A stretch of 64,000 bases of DNA from JBAXTE01 sp964653595. Its GTDB lineage: Bacteria > Bacteroidota > Bacteroidia > Bacteroidales > WCHB1-69. Every line of letters begins with the position of its first letter. The first letter of the stretch is position 1. Shown piece by piece: positions 43,046 through 53,201 of this stretch. The stretch is from contig CAZZHH010000018.1 of assembly GCA_964653595.1 (NCBI GenBank), positions 1 to 64,000 on the forward strand. Direction: 5' to 3'. A program made the position numbers and the translations under genes. The notes under the pieces were generated by a model. That model ran no database searches. It was given only the letters and a program-made list of their open reading frames with translations, and was not told the origin of the DNA.

Positions 43046-44827
43046 ATGGTAAAACAGAAATTAAAATCGATCAGTATATTTATTTTTTTAACAGTGTTCA
43101 CCACGAGCATTATTTGGGCTCAAAAGATTACAACCTCACAATTAGAAAGACATGTCAAGGTACTATCATCAGACTCTTTAGAGGGCAGAAAACCAGGATT
43201 GATTGGAGACAAAAAAGCGGCAGATTATATCCGAAATGAATTTAAAAACAACAAAATTTCCCTTTTAGGAGAGGATGGGTATTCTTATTTTGAAGTTGTA
43301 ACAAATGTGGAGCTCGGAAGTCAAAATTCCGTTAATTTTTTCAACACCGATTTTGTGATGGATAAAGATTTTCGTCCAATTACCGCTTCATCTAACAGCA
43401 CTTTGAACGCAAATTTATATTTTGCTGGATACGGTCTAGATATTAAAACTGATAGTTTAACTTGGAGTGACTATCCTACCACCTTTAATATCAACAGAAT
43501 GTGGGTAATCATAATGAGAGGTGCACCCAATAGCGATAAACAAGACTCAAAATTTGCACCTTATGCCTCGGATTGGTCAAAAATTGCAATCGCTAAAGAC
43601 AAAGGAGCAAAAGGAGTAATATTAATATCCCCTCCCTCGCTTGAACCAAAAGACTCTTTGATGCCATTATTTGTCGATCAACAAGCTGGAAGTTCTGGAA
43701 TTCCGGTTATTAACATAACTAGAAATTGCATCGAAAAAATTCTTAAGAATTATGACATCAACATTGGGTTAATTGAGAAACAATTAAATAAAGAGTTGAA
43801 ACCTACCGGTCTTTTTATCCCTATGAAGTTAACTGCAAAAACAGACTTAGTAATTACCAAAGGAAAAACTCAAAATATCATTGGTTATATCGAAGGATCA
43901 GATCCAAAATTAAAAGAAGAATATATTGTTTTAGGAGCTCATTATGACCATCTAGGCAAGGGAGGAGTAAACTCAAGTTCCAGAATGCCCGACACCATTG
44001 CCATTCATCATGGTGCCGACGATAATGCTTCCGGAGTAGCAGCTATGATTGAGGTAGCTAAATCCTTTAGTATATTAAAAACAAAACCTAAACGAAGCAT
44101 ACTATTTGTTGCATTTGGGGCAGAAGAGCTTGGGCTAGTAGGGTCGAAATATTTTTTCAAAGACAAATTAGTGGACACCAAAAACATTACTGCCATGATA
44201 AATTTAGATATGATTGGAAGAATGCGTCAGGATAAGTTACTAAGCGTTGGTGGGACTGGAACAGCGAAAGAATTTGGATCCCTATTAAATAAGTTGGAAA
44301 CTGCTTCAAACTTAAAGTTTGCTCGATCGGAAGACGGGTATGGGCCATCAGACCACTCTTCTTTTTACATGGAAAAAATTCCTGTTTTATATTTTTCTAC
44401 TGGTGCACATTCCGACTATCACACACCATTTGACACTCATAATAAATTGGATTTTAGCTCTATGCGGACAATTTCAAATTTGACCTATCAAACGGTATTG
44501 ATGATGGCGAATCAACTTGGGCCATTTACATTTTTGGAAACTGGCTCACAACCAACAAGTTTTAGAAAACTAAAAGTTACTCTTGGAATAATTCCTGATA
44601 TGGTAAGCAACGACAACAAAGGCCTTGGAGTAGATGGCGTTAGAAAAGGCGCACCTGCAGAAAAAGGAGGAATAATGAAAGGAGACATCATCACATCCAT
44701 TAATGGAAAGCCAGTAACCAATATATACGATTATATGGCTAGATTACAAACTCTTATCCCTGGCGAAATTGCAAACATAGAAGTAAATAGATCGGGAAAA
44801 ACGGTATTGTTACTGATTCAGTTATGA
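43046..44827 (+). CDS. M28 family aminopeptidase with PA and PDZ domains
   Basis: The 593-residue exported protein has an N-terminal signal segment (about 7-25). A protease-associated (PA) insert (about 150-230) contains IAKDKGAKGVILISPPS. The M28 zinc-peptidase core has metal ligands HYDHLGKGG (about 298-306), HHGADDNASG (D ligand and catalytic acid region), FVAFGAEELGLVGSKYF (catalytic and ligand Glu) and MINLDMIGR. A C-terminal PDZ domain (about 505-593, GVDGVRKGAPAEKGGIMKGD) follows. It probably degrades peptides in the periplasm or outside. It starts about 57 bases after nadD and may have its own promoter. Confidence 0.92.
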   Translation: MVKQKLKSISIFIFLTVFTTSIIWAQKITTSQLERHVKVLSSDSLEGRKPGLIGDKKAADYIRNEFKNNKISLLGEDGYSYFEVVTNVELGSQNSVNFFNTDFVMDKDFRPITASSNSTLNANLYFAGYGLDIKTDSLTWSDYPTTFNINRMWVIIMRGAPNSDKQDSKFAPYASDWSKIAIAKDKGAKGVILISPPSLEPKDSLMPLFVDQQAGSSGIPVINITRNCIEKILKNYDINIGLIEKQLNKELKPTGLFIPMKLTAKTDLVITKGKTQNIIGYIEGSDPKLKEEYIVLGAHYDHLGKGGVNSSSRMPDTIAIHHGADDNASGVAAMIEVAKSFSILKTKPKRSILFVAFGAEELGLVGSKYFFKDKLVDTKNITAMINLDMIGRMRQDKLLSVGGTGTAKEFGSLLNKLETASNLKFARSEDGYGPSDHSSFYMEKIPVLYFSTGAHSDYHTPFDTHNKLDFSSMRTISNLTYQTVLMMANQLGPFTFLETGSQPTSFRKLKVTLGIIPDMVSNDNKGLGVDGVRKGAPAEKGGIMKGDIITSINGKPVTNIYDYMARLQTLIPGEIANIEVNRSGKTVLLLIQL

Positions 44828-44880
44828 CAATAAAAAAAGCTAAAAGAGGCAGAACAGAATTTAAAAAAAATAGGAAAATA

Positions 44881-45261
44881 TCAGCTAGCTTTTAAAAAAG
44901 CAGAAATTGCATTTTTAATAACCTCTAAGCTAATTGGTTTGCCAATGTGTTCATCCATTCCCACATCTAAGCATTTATCTCTATCTACTGGAGAAACATC
45001 AGAGGTGACTGCAATGATAATAGAGGTTGAATTTTCAGAATTATTATTTCTTATTTCTTTGGTTGCTTCAAAACCATTCATTATAGGCATATGGATATCC
45101 ATAAAAATAAAATCGTATTTTTTACCCAAACACAATTGACAACCAATTTGACCATTATCAGCAACGTCAACTGCAAAACCCAATTTAACCAGATATTGCT
45201 TTAAAATAATCTGATTTACTTTGTTATCTTCAACTACTAGTGCATACTTTTCGCTAGCCAT
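44881..45261 (-). CDS. Stand-alone response regulator receiver
   Basis: The 126-residue product is a single receiver domain with no output domain. It has the acidic pair EDN (about 11-13), phospho-acceptor Asp in FIFMDIHMPIMNGFEA (about 55), the conserved Thr/Ser (AVTSD) and Lys (IGKPI). It lies 207 bases downstream of the hybrid kinase gene in the same direction and may act as an additional phosphate acceptor for it, in the manner of CheY- or Spo0F-type shuttles. Confidence 0.9.
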   Translation of the reverse strand: MASEKYALVVEDNKVNQIILKQYLVKLGFAVDVADNGQIGCQLCLGKKYDFIFMDIHMPIMNGFEATKEIRNNNSENSTSIIIAVTSDVSPVDRDKCLDVGMDEHIGKPISLEVIKNAISAFLKAS

Positions 45262-45468
45262 CTATTCATTTTCCCTTAATAAACAATTCTCTTGCGATTC
45301 AAATGTAATGCATTTTTTCTTAAAAATCAATCTCTTCAACCTTGTAATTATAAAAAAATTATCTCTCTCCTAAATTTTCAATGCATTGTGTTTTTTAAAA
45401 TTTGTATTCAGATATTTCATTTTTATTCTTCCACAATCCCAAAAAGGTTAATTATCAATCTTATATGC

Positions 45469-48456
45469 CTATTTTTTAAAAAAAGATTTTAAGCAAGAAA
45501 CAATTGTATTGTTAGCATAAGGTTTCGTAATATAATCATTCATTCCTATTGCGATGCATCTTTCTTTGTCGCCGGGCATCGCATCGGCAGTAAGAGCAAC
45601 GATTATTACATCTCTTTTTTCAGGAATATCCAATTGTCTAATTTTGATAGTTGCATCTATTCCATCCATTTCAGGCATGTGAATATCCATAAAAATCAAG
45701 TCGATGTGGTTATTCATCAATTCATGTATGGCTTGAATTCCATTTAAAGCAGTGATTACTTGGATGTTCATTTTTTTTAGCATCTCTTTAATAATCAACA
45801 GATTAATCAAGTTATCTTCCACCACTAAGATTGTTTTATGATCAAAAGTAACTCCTTTCTGAAGCTGAATAATGGGTTTAACGGTTGTTGAAGAATAATT
45901 TGCAGTCGTCTCGAGGGTATGATATAATTCAAAGAGAGAGTACGGTTTAGATAAATGGAAAAGAAAATTATTTTGGACCTTTATCAATTTTTTAATATTG
46001 GAAAAAATGGAAGGAGAAGATATCAAAATTACTTTTTTATTCATTTCCAAATACAGATTAACAACAAAAGCATATTGATCAAAATCAACGTGGTTGTTTA
46101 AAATATTAAAAAAGAGTATTTGTCCATCCACAAAAGCCAGAGCTTGTTCCTCATCTAGAGGCAGCTCAGACGAGAAATGAGTTGGGATATTAAGATAGTC
46201 AATATAAGCCTGCAACGCACTTACGTTGGCATTGTGTTTATCGAAAACAACAATTTTATTGATATTTAATGGATTAAACGTTGTGGAGATGAAAGAATCG
46301 GATACAAGGAAAGGGATTTTAAAACTAATTGTACTTCCTACTCCCAAAATGCTTTCTGCCCAAATATCTCCTTGCATTAATTCTACCAGTCTTTTAGAAA
46401 TTGCCAATCCCAATCCAGTACCTTCATGTTTTTTAGAGAGGCTCCTATCAATTTGGGAGAAGCTATCGAAAATCTCTTCTAATTTATTTTGGGGAATACC
46501 AATACCCGTATCTCTTATAGAAAAAAGAATTTGAGGGTGAAGAGGGTCGTAATTTTTATCGACAGGCATTACCTTAACAACAATTTCGCCATGATCGGTA
46601 AATTTAATCGCATTCCCAAGAATGTTCATAATTATTTGTTTTACTCTAATTGCATCTCCATAAAACAATTTTGGCAACCGAGGATCTATAAAACAGGATA
46701 ATTCAACTTTCTTCATTTCACATTTAGCAGAAAAAACTTGGAGAGATTGAAGCACTAATTCAGACAAGTTGAAAGGTTCATTAGTCAACTTTAATTTACC
46801 TGCTTCAATTTTTGAAAAATCCAAAATATCGTTTACAATTTCAAGAAGAACATTTGCGGATTGTTTGATATTATTTACATAAATCTCTTGGTTTTCACTC
46901 AAATCTGTATTGCAAACCAATTCAGTCATTCCAATAATTCCATTCAAAGGAGTTCGGATTTCGTGACTCATATTAGCCATAAAATCAGATTTTACTGCGC
47001 TTGCTTTTACGACTTCTTGGTGTGCTTTGGCTGTTGCAAAGATTGCTTTTTTGTAATTATCAACATTCACCATCGTGCCATAAATACCTGAAATTACACC
47101 AGTTTCATCAAACATAGGTTTGGCAGAAAAAGATACCCACAAAGGTTTTCCGTCTTTACAACGCATTAATAATTCCGTTTGAAAACCGGTATTTGGATGA
47201 TAATTACCTTTCAAGAAATTTTCCCGCACATGAGAGAAAAACTGCAAACCATCACTTAAGGATTGGGGCATAAATAATTGATCAAAACTCAAATCAAAAA
47301 ACTCTTCTATGGAGTACTGAAAATGTTGAGTAACCGAAGGAGTAACATAAGAGATGACAAAATCAAGATCCATCGTCCAAACGATATCCGAAATATTATT
47401 TATCAAAAGGCTAAGTGATTTTTCTTTTTCGGACAGTATTTTTTGAGTTTGCGTATGTTTTTTTATCTCGTGGTAGAGTTGATTTTGGACTTCGAAGTGT
47501 TTGATTAATAGTTGGGACAGTTTTCCAAACTCATCTTTTCGCTTGAGCAGATGGTTAATTCTCGATACATCTGAAGTGTTTAATGTATTTGTAATTCTTT
47601 TCATTGGAAAGCTCACCCATCTATTGATCAAAAAGATGGAAAACAAGATGGTAAAAAGCAAGAGTGCAATTCCAGTAATTATTGAAAGTTTGTTGTAGAA
47701 ACCCCAACGAGCAACCGTTAGCAAATTATTTTCAAAATTTAAGGATCCGATTACCTTAAAATTATTGTCCAGCAAAGGATACTTAATAACAAACCGGCTA
47801 TCGGTGAGTATTTCGGAATAAATCTCATAGGATTTTACCTCCTTTGATAAATCTAAATGCACATCGGTATCGCTGGTGATAGCAAATTTATCTATCACTT
47901 TTCGTTCCCACCACTTGCCAATAAAAAAATATCCGCGGGAGACATTTGTTTTCTCTTGGTAATACTCATTTGTCTCTGCAACTCTTCCACCAAACACTTC
48001 TAAAATATGACGATCAATATCTAAAAAAAAATGAACATTTCGACCAATTTGAAACAAGCTTCTTATTCTATTTTGAGGCATTGGCAAGGAGTCAAAATGA
48101 TATTTTTTTGTATTGTTTTCTACATAAACTGGTTTTAAATCGGGGTTGTATATCCATAAATAATCAATGTTATATATTGGCAACATCGACTCTAAATTTG
48201 ACTTACCCCAGGACTTATTTGGATTTTTAACAAAATCGACCATTTCGTCCCAAGAGGCATAATCGTTTACCAGTTGATCGAATTTACTTCGTTGATTTTC
48301 AATTACATTTTTTACGATAATTTTTTTACTTTCAACAATGGAATTGTAATGAATTTGCCGCTGATTGTTGCTAAGAAAACTATAAATTGTCAAAAAAATC
48401 AACATCAAAGCAAAAGAGAAAACGATTAACGTAATTATTTTGTGTTGAATTTTCAT
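45469..48456 (-). CDS. Hybrid sensor histidine kinase, CHASE4-PAS with two receiver modules
   Basis: The 995-residue protein has, in order: a membrane helix (about 7-28); a periplasmic CHASE4-like domain (about 45-235; the ASWDEMVDFV segment is typical); a second helix (about 257-280); a HAMP-like linker; and a PAS domain (about 355-470). HisKA with the phospho-acceptor in MSHEIRTPLNGIIGM (about 508) and HATPase with NILGNAIKFTDHG, DTGIGIP and GTGLGLAI (about 610-725) follow. Next is a degenerate receiver (about 735-850) in which the acidic pocket is not recognisable and the phospho-acceptor position reads ILFFNILNN. It ends in a full receiver (DLIFMDIHMPEMDGIDA, about 920). Signal and target are unknown. 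The lone receiver gene follows. Confidence 0.9.
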   Translation of the reverse strand: MKIQHKIITLIVFSFALMLIFLTIYSFLSNNQRQIHYNSIVESKKIIVKNVIENQRSKFDQLVNDYASWDEMVDFVKNPNKSWGKSNLESMLPIYNIDYLWIYNPDLKPVYVENNTKKYHFDSLPMPQNRIRSLFQIGRNVHFFLDIDRHILEVFGGRVAETNEYYQEKTNVSRGYFFIGKWWERKVIDKFAITSDTDVHLDLSKEVKSYEIYSEILTDSRFVIKYPLLDNNFKVIGSLNFENNLLTVARWGFYNKLSIITGIALLLFTILFSIFLINRWVSFPMKRITNTLNTSDVSRINHLLKRKDEFGKLSQLLIKHFEVQNQLYHEIKKHTQTQKILSEKEKSLSLLINNISDIVWTMDLDFVISYVTPSVTQHFQYSIEEFFDLSFDQLFMPQSLSDGLQFFSHVRENFLKGNYHPNTGFQTELLMRCKDGKPLWVSFSAKPMFDETGVISGIYGTMVNVDNYKKAIFATAKAHQEVVKASAVKSDFMANMSHEIRTPLNGIIGMTELVCNTDLSENQEIYVNNIKQSANVLLEIVNDILDFSKIEAGKLKLTNEPFNLSELVLQSLQVFSAKCEMKKVELSCFIDPRLPKLFYGDAIRVKQIIMNILGNAIKFTDHGEIVVKVMPVDKNYDPLHPQILFSIRDTGIGIPQNKLEEIFDSFSQIDRSLSKKHEGTGLGLAISKRLVELMQGDIWAESILGVGSTISFKIPFLVSDSFISTTFNPLNINKIVVFDKHNANVSALQAYIDYLNIPTHFSSELPLDEEQALAFVDGQILFFNILNNHVDFDQYAFVVNLYLEMNKKVILISSPSIFSNIKKLIKVQNNFLFHLSKPYSLFELYHTLETTANYSSTTVKPIIQLQKGVTFDHKTILVVEDNLINLLIIKEMLKKMNIQVITALNGIQAIHELMNNHIDLIFMDIHMPEMDGIDATIKIRQLDIPEKRDVIIVALTADAMPGDKERCIAIGMNDYITKPYANNTIVSCLKSFFKK

Positions 48457-48854
48457 TACTTAGCAATTTACTGAATGACATAACAAATTTGAAAGTGTAA
48501 ATTTAAATAAAAAACTCTTATACACCTTCTGTAAAATTTTTTAAATCAGAAAAGACACTAAAAAGAGGTTTTTTAAATTTATTGACTTCCTAAAAAATGA
48601 AACATTCTTAATAGAAAAAAAAACAAAAAATGCTCTCCAATTTATAAAAAACAACCTGATTTGCAATTAGTTATAAAAATTCTAAAAAATAATCGAACAA
48701 AAACAATTCATAAAAAAACAAAAACTGGTAAAATCAGAAAAAAATTTTAGTAAATTCATGCCGTTTTTCAAGAATGAAATATTTATAAAATTTTTGAATA
48801 TATTTTACATTGGAAAGATGCATATAGAATTCAAATACATACAAAAATTACCTT
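48457..48854. other. AT-rich divergent intergenic region
   Basis: 398 bases separate the divergent kinase and TonB receptor genes. No gene, tRNA or riboswitch-like fold was recognised. The sequence is dominated by A/T runs. A weak -7-like TACATTGG lies near 48806. Promoters for both genes must lie here. Confidence 0.5.
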
Positions 48855-51182
48855 ATGAGAAAATTATACTTTTTATCCATTTTTCTATTCCTAATTTTGA
48901 ATAATTACGCTCAAGAGGCAACATTAAAAGGCACCGTTTATGACTTTAAGACGAAAGAAACCTTAGTAGGTGTTAATGTCATTTACGGGTCCAACAAAGG
49001 GGTTAGCACAGATAATTTTGGAAATTATCTAATAAAAATTCCTGAAGGCAAGTATAAGTTAACGTATAAATTTATCGGTTATAGCGATTTGAGCAGAGAT
49101 GTTGTATTAAAAGCAGGAGAAGTAAAAACGATTGATCTCTCTTTAAGCGAAGCAACAAAATTCTTAGACGAAGTAGTTGTTAGCGCGGGAAAGCATGAGC
49201 AAAAGCTTTCGGATGTAACAGTATCCGTAGAGGTAATTAAATCGAAAACACTAGAGAGCACCAATACAGTCTCTATCGATCAGGCGATAGCCAAAGTGCC
49301 AGGTGTTACGATGTACGAAGATCAAGCTAGTATTAGAGGGGGAAGTGGGTATTCGTACGGAGCAGGAAGTAGAGTATTATTGTTACTAGATGACCTACCA
49401 CTTCTTACAGGGTCGACAGGAGAAGCCAAATGGTGGATTATTCCGGTAGAGAACATCGACCAAATTGAGATTATCAAAGGAGCATCTTCGGCTTTATATG
49501 GGTCTTCTGCCATGAATGGTGTGATGAATGTACGTTCGGGATGGCCATCTAATAAACCTGAAACGAAGGTAATAGGATATTCAGGAATGTATATGAATCC
49601 AGAACGAAAAAGCAATCAATGGTGGGGCGAGAACAATCCAATGTTTTCAGGATATCAGATGTTACACAGTAGAAAAATCAATAATTTTGACATTGTAGGG
49701 TCCATTAACTTTTTATCCGACAATGGTTATCGACAAGATTACTTTACCAAAAGAGTAGGTGGCAATTTTAAAACTCGCTATAGGAGCAAAAAACATGAAG
49801 GACTTTCGTATGGTATAAATGGCTATGCTACCCGACGTTGGGCTCAAAGTTTTTTAATATGGAAAGACAAAGACACTGTTTATTCGCCATCCAATCCATC
49901 GATGAGCAAGGTAAATACATTTTCAATTATTGATCCTTATTTTATCTATTTCAATGGAAAAAACAAACATTCTGTCAAAGGCAGGATTTATTACAGCGAC
50001 AACAAAGCAAATACAGATCAAGACAATTCGGATGTGATGTATTATGCCGAATACCAATATCAACGAGTTTTCGGAAAGGGTATGGTTTTAAATAGTGGTG
50101 CTTCGGTAACCTATTGTCATTCCACTGCACAAATTTTTGGCAACATTCCTCATTTTAGTTCAGCCGGTGCATTGTTTGCTCAAATCGACAAAAAATTCAA
50201 AAAACTTAGTTTAGCAGGAGGAGCACGTTTAGAAGGCTTTAGAGATGGAGACATGAAAATGGAATGGAAGCCCGTATTTAGAGCAGGAATTAATTATCCT
50301 CTTTTTGCTCACACTTTTATTCGAGCTTCGGCAGGACAAGGATACAGATATCCAACTATTGCAGAACGTTACACATACACTTCTTCGGAGGGCGTTAACA
50401 TTTTTCCTAACAAAGAGCTTAAATCGGAGACTGGTTGGAGTAGTGAAATTGCAATCAAACAAGGATTGAAAATTGGCAAGTGGCAAGGTTTTATCGACTT
50501 AGCTGGGTTTATTTCAGAGTATTCAGATATGATAGAGTTTCAATTTGGGTCGTATTTGCCTGAGGAGCTTCGACTTTCGATGGTACAATCTGGCACACCT
50601 ATTTTTCAAGTGATAGACTCCGTAGTAAGATATTCAGGTTTTAAAGCCACTAATATCCCCCGGGTTCGTGTATACGGATTAGATGCCACCTTTGCAGGAA
50701 AAGGGTCTTTTGGCAACTTTCCAATTTCATTTCTAGCAGGATTAACCATCATTGAGCCTCAAGACTTAGACACTATATCCAAATCCACCAAAACTACCGA
50801 CGATCCCATCTTAAAATATCGTTTCCGCACTAGTGCTAAAGTGGATGTAGAGGTAAGTTTTAGAAAAATATCTGCAGGAATCAGCTTCGATTACTTTAGC
50901 AATATGATAAACATTGATAAGGTATTTGAGGATGAAATTGAGATATCCTACAACAATTTTCCATTTAAAACAGGGCGTTTTATTTTCCCAGGATTAAAAG
51001 AGTATCGATCGGAACACAACAAGGGAGAGTATTTTTTTGATGCTCGTTTGTCGTGGCAAATAAATACAAACTCCAAATTATCGGTAATATTAAAAAACTT
51101 GCTCAATCGAGAGTATATGGTTCGACCTGGAGATGTGCAAGCTCCTAGAAATATTACCATACAGTACGCATTAAAAATGTAG
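48855..51182 (+). CDS. TonB-dependent outer membrane receptor
   Basis: The 775-residue product has a signal peptide ending NNYAQ (about 16-20). A carboxypeptidase-regulatory-like (CarboxypepD_reg) domain follows (about 22-105, ATLKGTVYDFKTKETLVGVNV). The plug domain (about 115-225) contains QAIAKVPGVTMYEDQASIRGG and IEIIKGASSALYGSSAMNGVM. A 22-strand type barrel ends with NLLNREYMVRPGDVQAPRNI. It is of the single-chain receptor type, without a SusD partner nearby. The substrate is not readable. The convergent neighbour encodes an alkaline phosphatase. Confidence 0.93.
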   Translation: MRKLYFLSIFLFLILNNYAQEATLKGTVYDFKTKETLVGVNVIYGSNKGVSTDNFGNYLIKIPEGKYKLTYKFIGYSDLSRDVVLKAGEVKTIDLSLSEATKFLDEVVVSAGKHEQKLSDVTVSVEVIKSKTLESTNTVSIDQAIAKVPGVTMYEDQASIRGGSGYSYGAGSRVLLLLDDLPLLTGSTGEAKWWIIPVENIDQIEIIKGASSALYGSSAMNGVMNVRSGWPSNKPETKVIGYSGMYMNPERKSNQWWGENNPMFSGYQMLHSRKINNFDIVGSINFLSDNGYRQDYFTKRVGGNFKTRYRSKKHEGLSYGINGYATRRWAQSFLIWKDKDTVYSPSNPSMSKVNTFSIIDPYFIYFNGKNKHSVKGRIYYSDNKANTDQDNSDVMYYAEYQYQRVFGKGMVLNSGASVTYCHSTAQIFGNIPHFSSAGALFAQIDKKFKKLSLAGGARLEGFRDGDMKMEWKPVFRAGINYPLFAHTFIRASAGQGYRYPTIAERYTYTSSEGVNIFPNKELKSETGWSSEIAIKQGLKIGKWQGFIDLAGFISEYSDMIEFQFGSYLPEELRLSMVQSGTPIFQVIDSVVRYSGFKATNIPRVRVYGLDATFAGKGSFGNFPISFLAGLTIIEPQDLDTISKSTKTTDDPILKYRFRTSAKVDVEVSFRKISAGISFDYFSNMINIDKVFEDEIEISYNNFPFKTGRFIFPGLKEYRSEHNKGEYFFDARLSWQINTNSKLSVILKNLLNREYMVRPGDVQAPRNITIQYALKM

Positions 51183-51198
51183 ACTTCACTTTACATTT

Positions 51199-52839
51199 TT
51201 ACTCTAGCAATTTTCTCAACGAAATGGGAACATAAAATTGAATTCCATTATATACCATAAGCGTTGGATATTCGATTTCTTTACCATTGAAAAATACAAT
51301 ATTTTTATTTTCAGGAATAAGAATACTCTTTTTTTTGTTTTTAACAATCAACTTTTTGTTATTGGTTTCTGTAGAGTCAATCGTAACATTGTACCCATCA
51401 AAAACTTGTGTGTGTGGGACAAAATAAACATTCGTTAAGCTATCTAAATTGGTGTTCCATGCTTGTTGCATAAATTCATTTACTTGAGAATTTAAGATTA
51501 ATCCTGTGGGCGCAATATTTCGAGGATCATAGCATGCAAAAAAAACATCTTCCCCAGTATGCCCATACGTAGTAAAACCAACAAAAGTACGTTTACTAAT
51601 TATTTTTGCAGTAAGTTTTACTAGAGCAAATGGATTTTTCTTTAAATTTCCTTCTTTTACGAGGGATTGGCTGTAAAAAAAGGATTTTAGTGAGTCGATT
51701 TCATTTTCTAAAAGATCATTTACGCCATAATGAGAAGAGAAGACCTCTTTGATTTTATCGGTTGATGAGCTACTATCTATGAGGTTTATTATTGCTTCAG
51801 CAGTAGATTTTGCGTTAAGAAGGGGTTGTATTATCTCTTTTAACGAAATCTCGTCGTACTTTTTGTTGCTTTTTGAATTCCCAATCGAGATGCCACTATT
51901 TCCATGGTCGGGGACAACAATAACCAAGGTATGTCCATCTTTTTTAGCAAAATCTATGGCCACTTTAACCGCTCTATCGAAGGCCAAAAACTCGGTAACC
52001 ATTCCTATAGGATCGTTATCGTGAGCCGACCAATCCACTTTACTTCCTTCTACCATCATAAAAAATCCATTTTGGTTTTTAGAAAGCAACTCAATTCCCT
52101 TGGCTGTGATTTGAGATAAGGTGGGTTGCTGGATAGAGTCTCTATCTATATCATTTGAAAGAGATTCTGGAGCAAATAACCCCCACATTTTTGGACTCGA
52201 AACAGAATTCATTTCTGCTGGAGTTTTTGGCAATTTATATCCTCTAGAAACAAGAACATTGTATAAATCTAATTTGTCTTTTCGTCGAATTGGGTTTAAA
52301 TAATTGGTTCCACCACCTAAAACAACATCTATATTATTGTAAACCATTTGTTTAGACAACACTTCATAATTATCTCTATGTTGCAAATGGGCCGAAAAGT
52401 CGGCAGGAGTAGCATGCGGAAAATGACAAGTGAAGACCAATCCAGTGCTTTTGCCCATCAACTTTGCCGATTCAAGAATGGTAAACATAGGCGAAAACGC
52501 CTTTTTCGGGTCCGTAGCAACTACTTCCATCCCTTTCATCATCAAATCTGGATAGGTGGCTACAAATCCGCTACGCGATAAATGACCAGTGGCATACGTA
52601 CTACCAGTAGGAGCCGAATCTCCAATGGGAGCATCCGAGGAGTGAGTTTTTACCAACCCACGAATATATGGATCTATGGCAAGTGGATTTTGATTATACC
52701 ATCGGGACAAAGACAACAGATCAATACTGGTTCCATCGGGAATCATAATGATGATATTTTTAATTGATGTACCCTGTCCAAATATGGTAATAGTGCTAAA
52801 ACTTAACACGAATAAGAGAACTTTTTTTAATATTTTCAT
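51199..52839 (-). CDS. Alkaline phosphatase (PhoA superfamily), exported
   Basis: The 546-residue protein has a signal peptide ending TITIFGQ (about 15-22). Metal and active-site segments follow: NIIIMIPDGTS (first Asp), GDSAPTGSTYATG (Asp-Ser nucleophile pair), FMMVEGSKVDWSAHDND (Glu, Asp and His ligands) and VIVVPDHGNSG, with TTYGHTGEDV near 420. It hydrolyses phosphate monoesters in the periplasm. It lies 16 bases from the TonB receptor gene, facing it. Confidence 0.92.
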   Translation of the reverse strand: MKILKKVLLFVLSFSTITIFGQGTSIKNIIIMIPDGTSIDLLSLSRWYNQNPLAIDPYIRGLVKTHSSDAPIGDSAPTGSTYATGHLSRSGFVATYPDLMMKGMEVVATDPKKAFSPMFTILESAKLMGKSTGLVFTCHFPHATPADFSAHLQHRDNYEVLSKQMVYNNIDVVLGGGTNYLNPIRRKDKLDLYNVLVSRGYKLPKTPAEMNSVSSPKMWGLFAPESLSNDIDRDSIQQPTLSQITAKGIELLSKNQNGFFMMVEGSKVDWSAHDNDPIGMVTEFLAFDRAVKVAIDFAKKDGHTLVIVVPDHGNSGISIGNSKSNKKYDEISLKEIIQPLLNAKSTAEAIINLIDSSSSTDKIKEVFSSHYGVNDLLENEIDSLKSFFYSQSLVKEGNLKKNPFALVKLTAKIISKRTFVGFTTYGHTGEDVFFACYDPRNIAPTGLILNSQVNEFMQQAWNTNLDSLTNVYFVPHTQVFDGYNVTIDSTETNNKKLIVKNKKKSILIPENKNIVFFNGKEIEYPTLMVYNGIQFYVPISLRKLLE

Positions 52840-53201
52840 TCCAATTTTTAGTTTTAAGGTTATCTGTTAAGCATTTATTTGATGAAAGAATATTAGATAC
52901 ATCTAAATTCAAAATTATGAAAAATATTTACCTAAATATACTTCTATTCTCACGAAAAAATTAACCAAACTCATTTTACAAAAATAGTAATAATATCTGG
53001 CTTAACTATTGATTAATCTCTTTTTTGGCACTTTTGGGAAGCACATTCTCTCTATATTTATTTTCTGTTGAAGCAAAAAGGAGAAGTCAAAATTTTGTTT
53101 AACATTGCAAAATGGAATCTTTATCGTAAAAAAATATCGATTTTTGCTTGTTTAATTAAAATCATTTCGTAATTTTGCGAAATAATAAAATAGGATCATA
53201 A
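52840..53201. other. Divergent intergenic region with permease promoter
   Basis: 362 AT-rich bases lie between the alkaline phosphatase and permease genes. The only clear signal is TAATTTTG at 53170-53177, 24 bases before the permease ATG. No RNA gene or additional ORF of note. Confidence 0.55.
53170..53177 (+). promoter_or_regulatory. -7 element of the permease gene
   Basis: TAATTTTG matches the Bacteroidota -7 consensus and is well placed upstream of the ATG at 53202. Confidence 0.55.

Noticed and set aside
44828..44880. Terminator between the M28 peptidase and receiver genes
   Set aside because: Only short A/T-rich complementarity (AAAAGCTA with TAGCTTTT). Not distinct from background.
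48457..48854. Riboswitch upstream of the TonB-dependent receptor
   Set aside because: No cobalamin, TPP or other conserved core could be recognised in the AT-rich interval.
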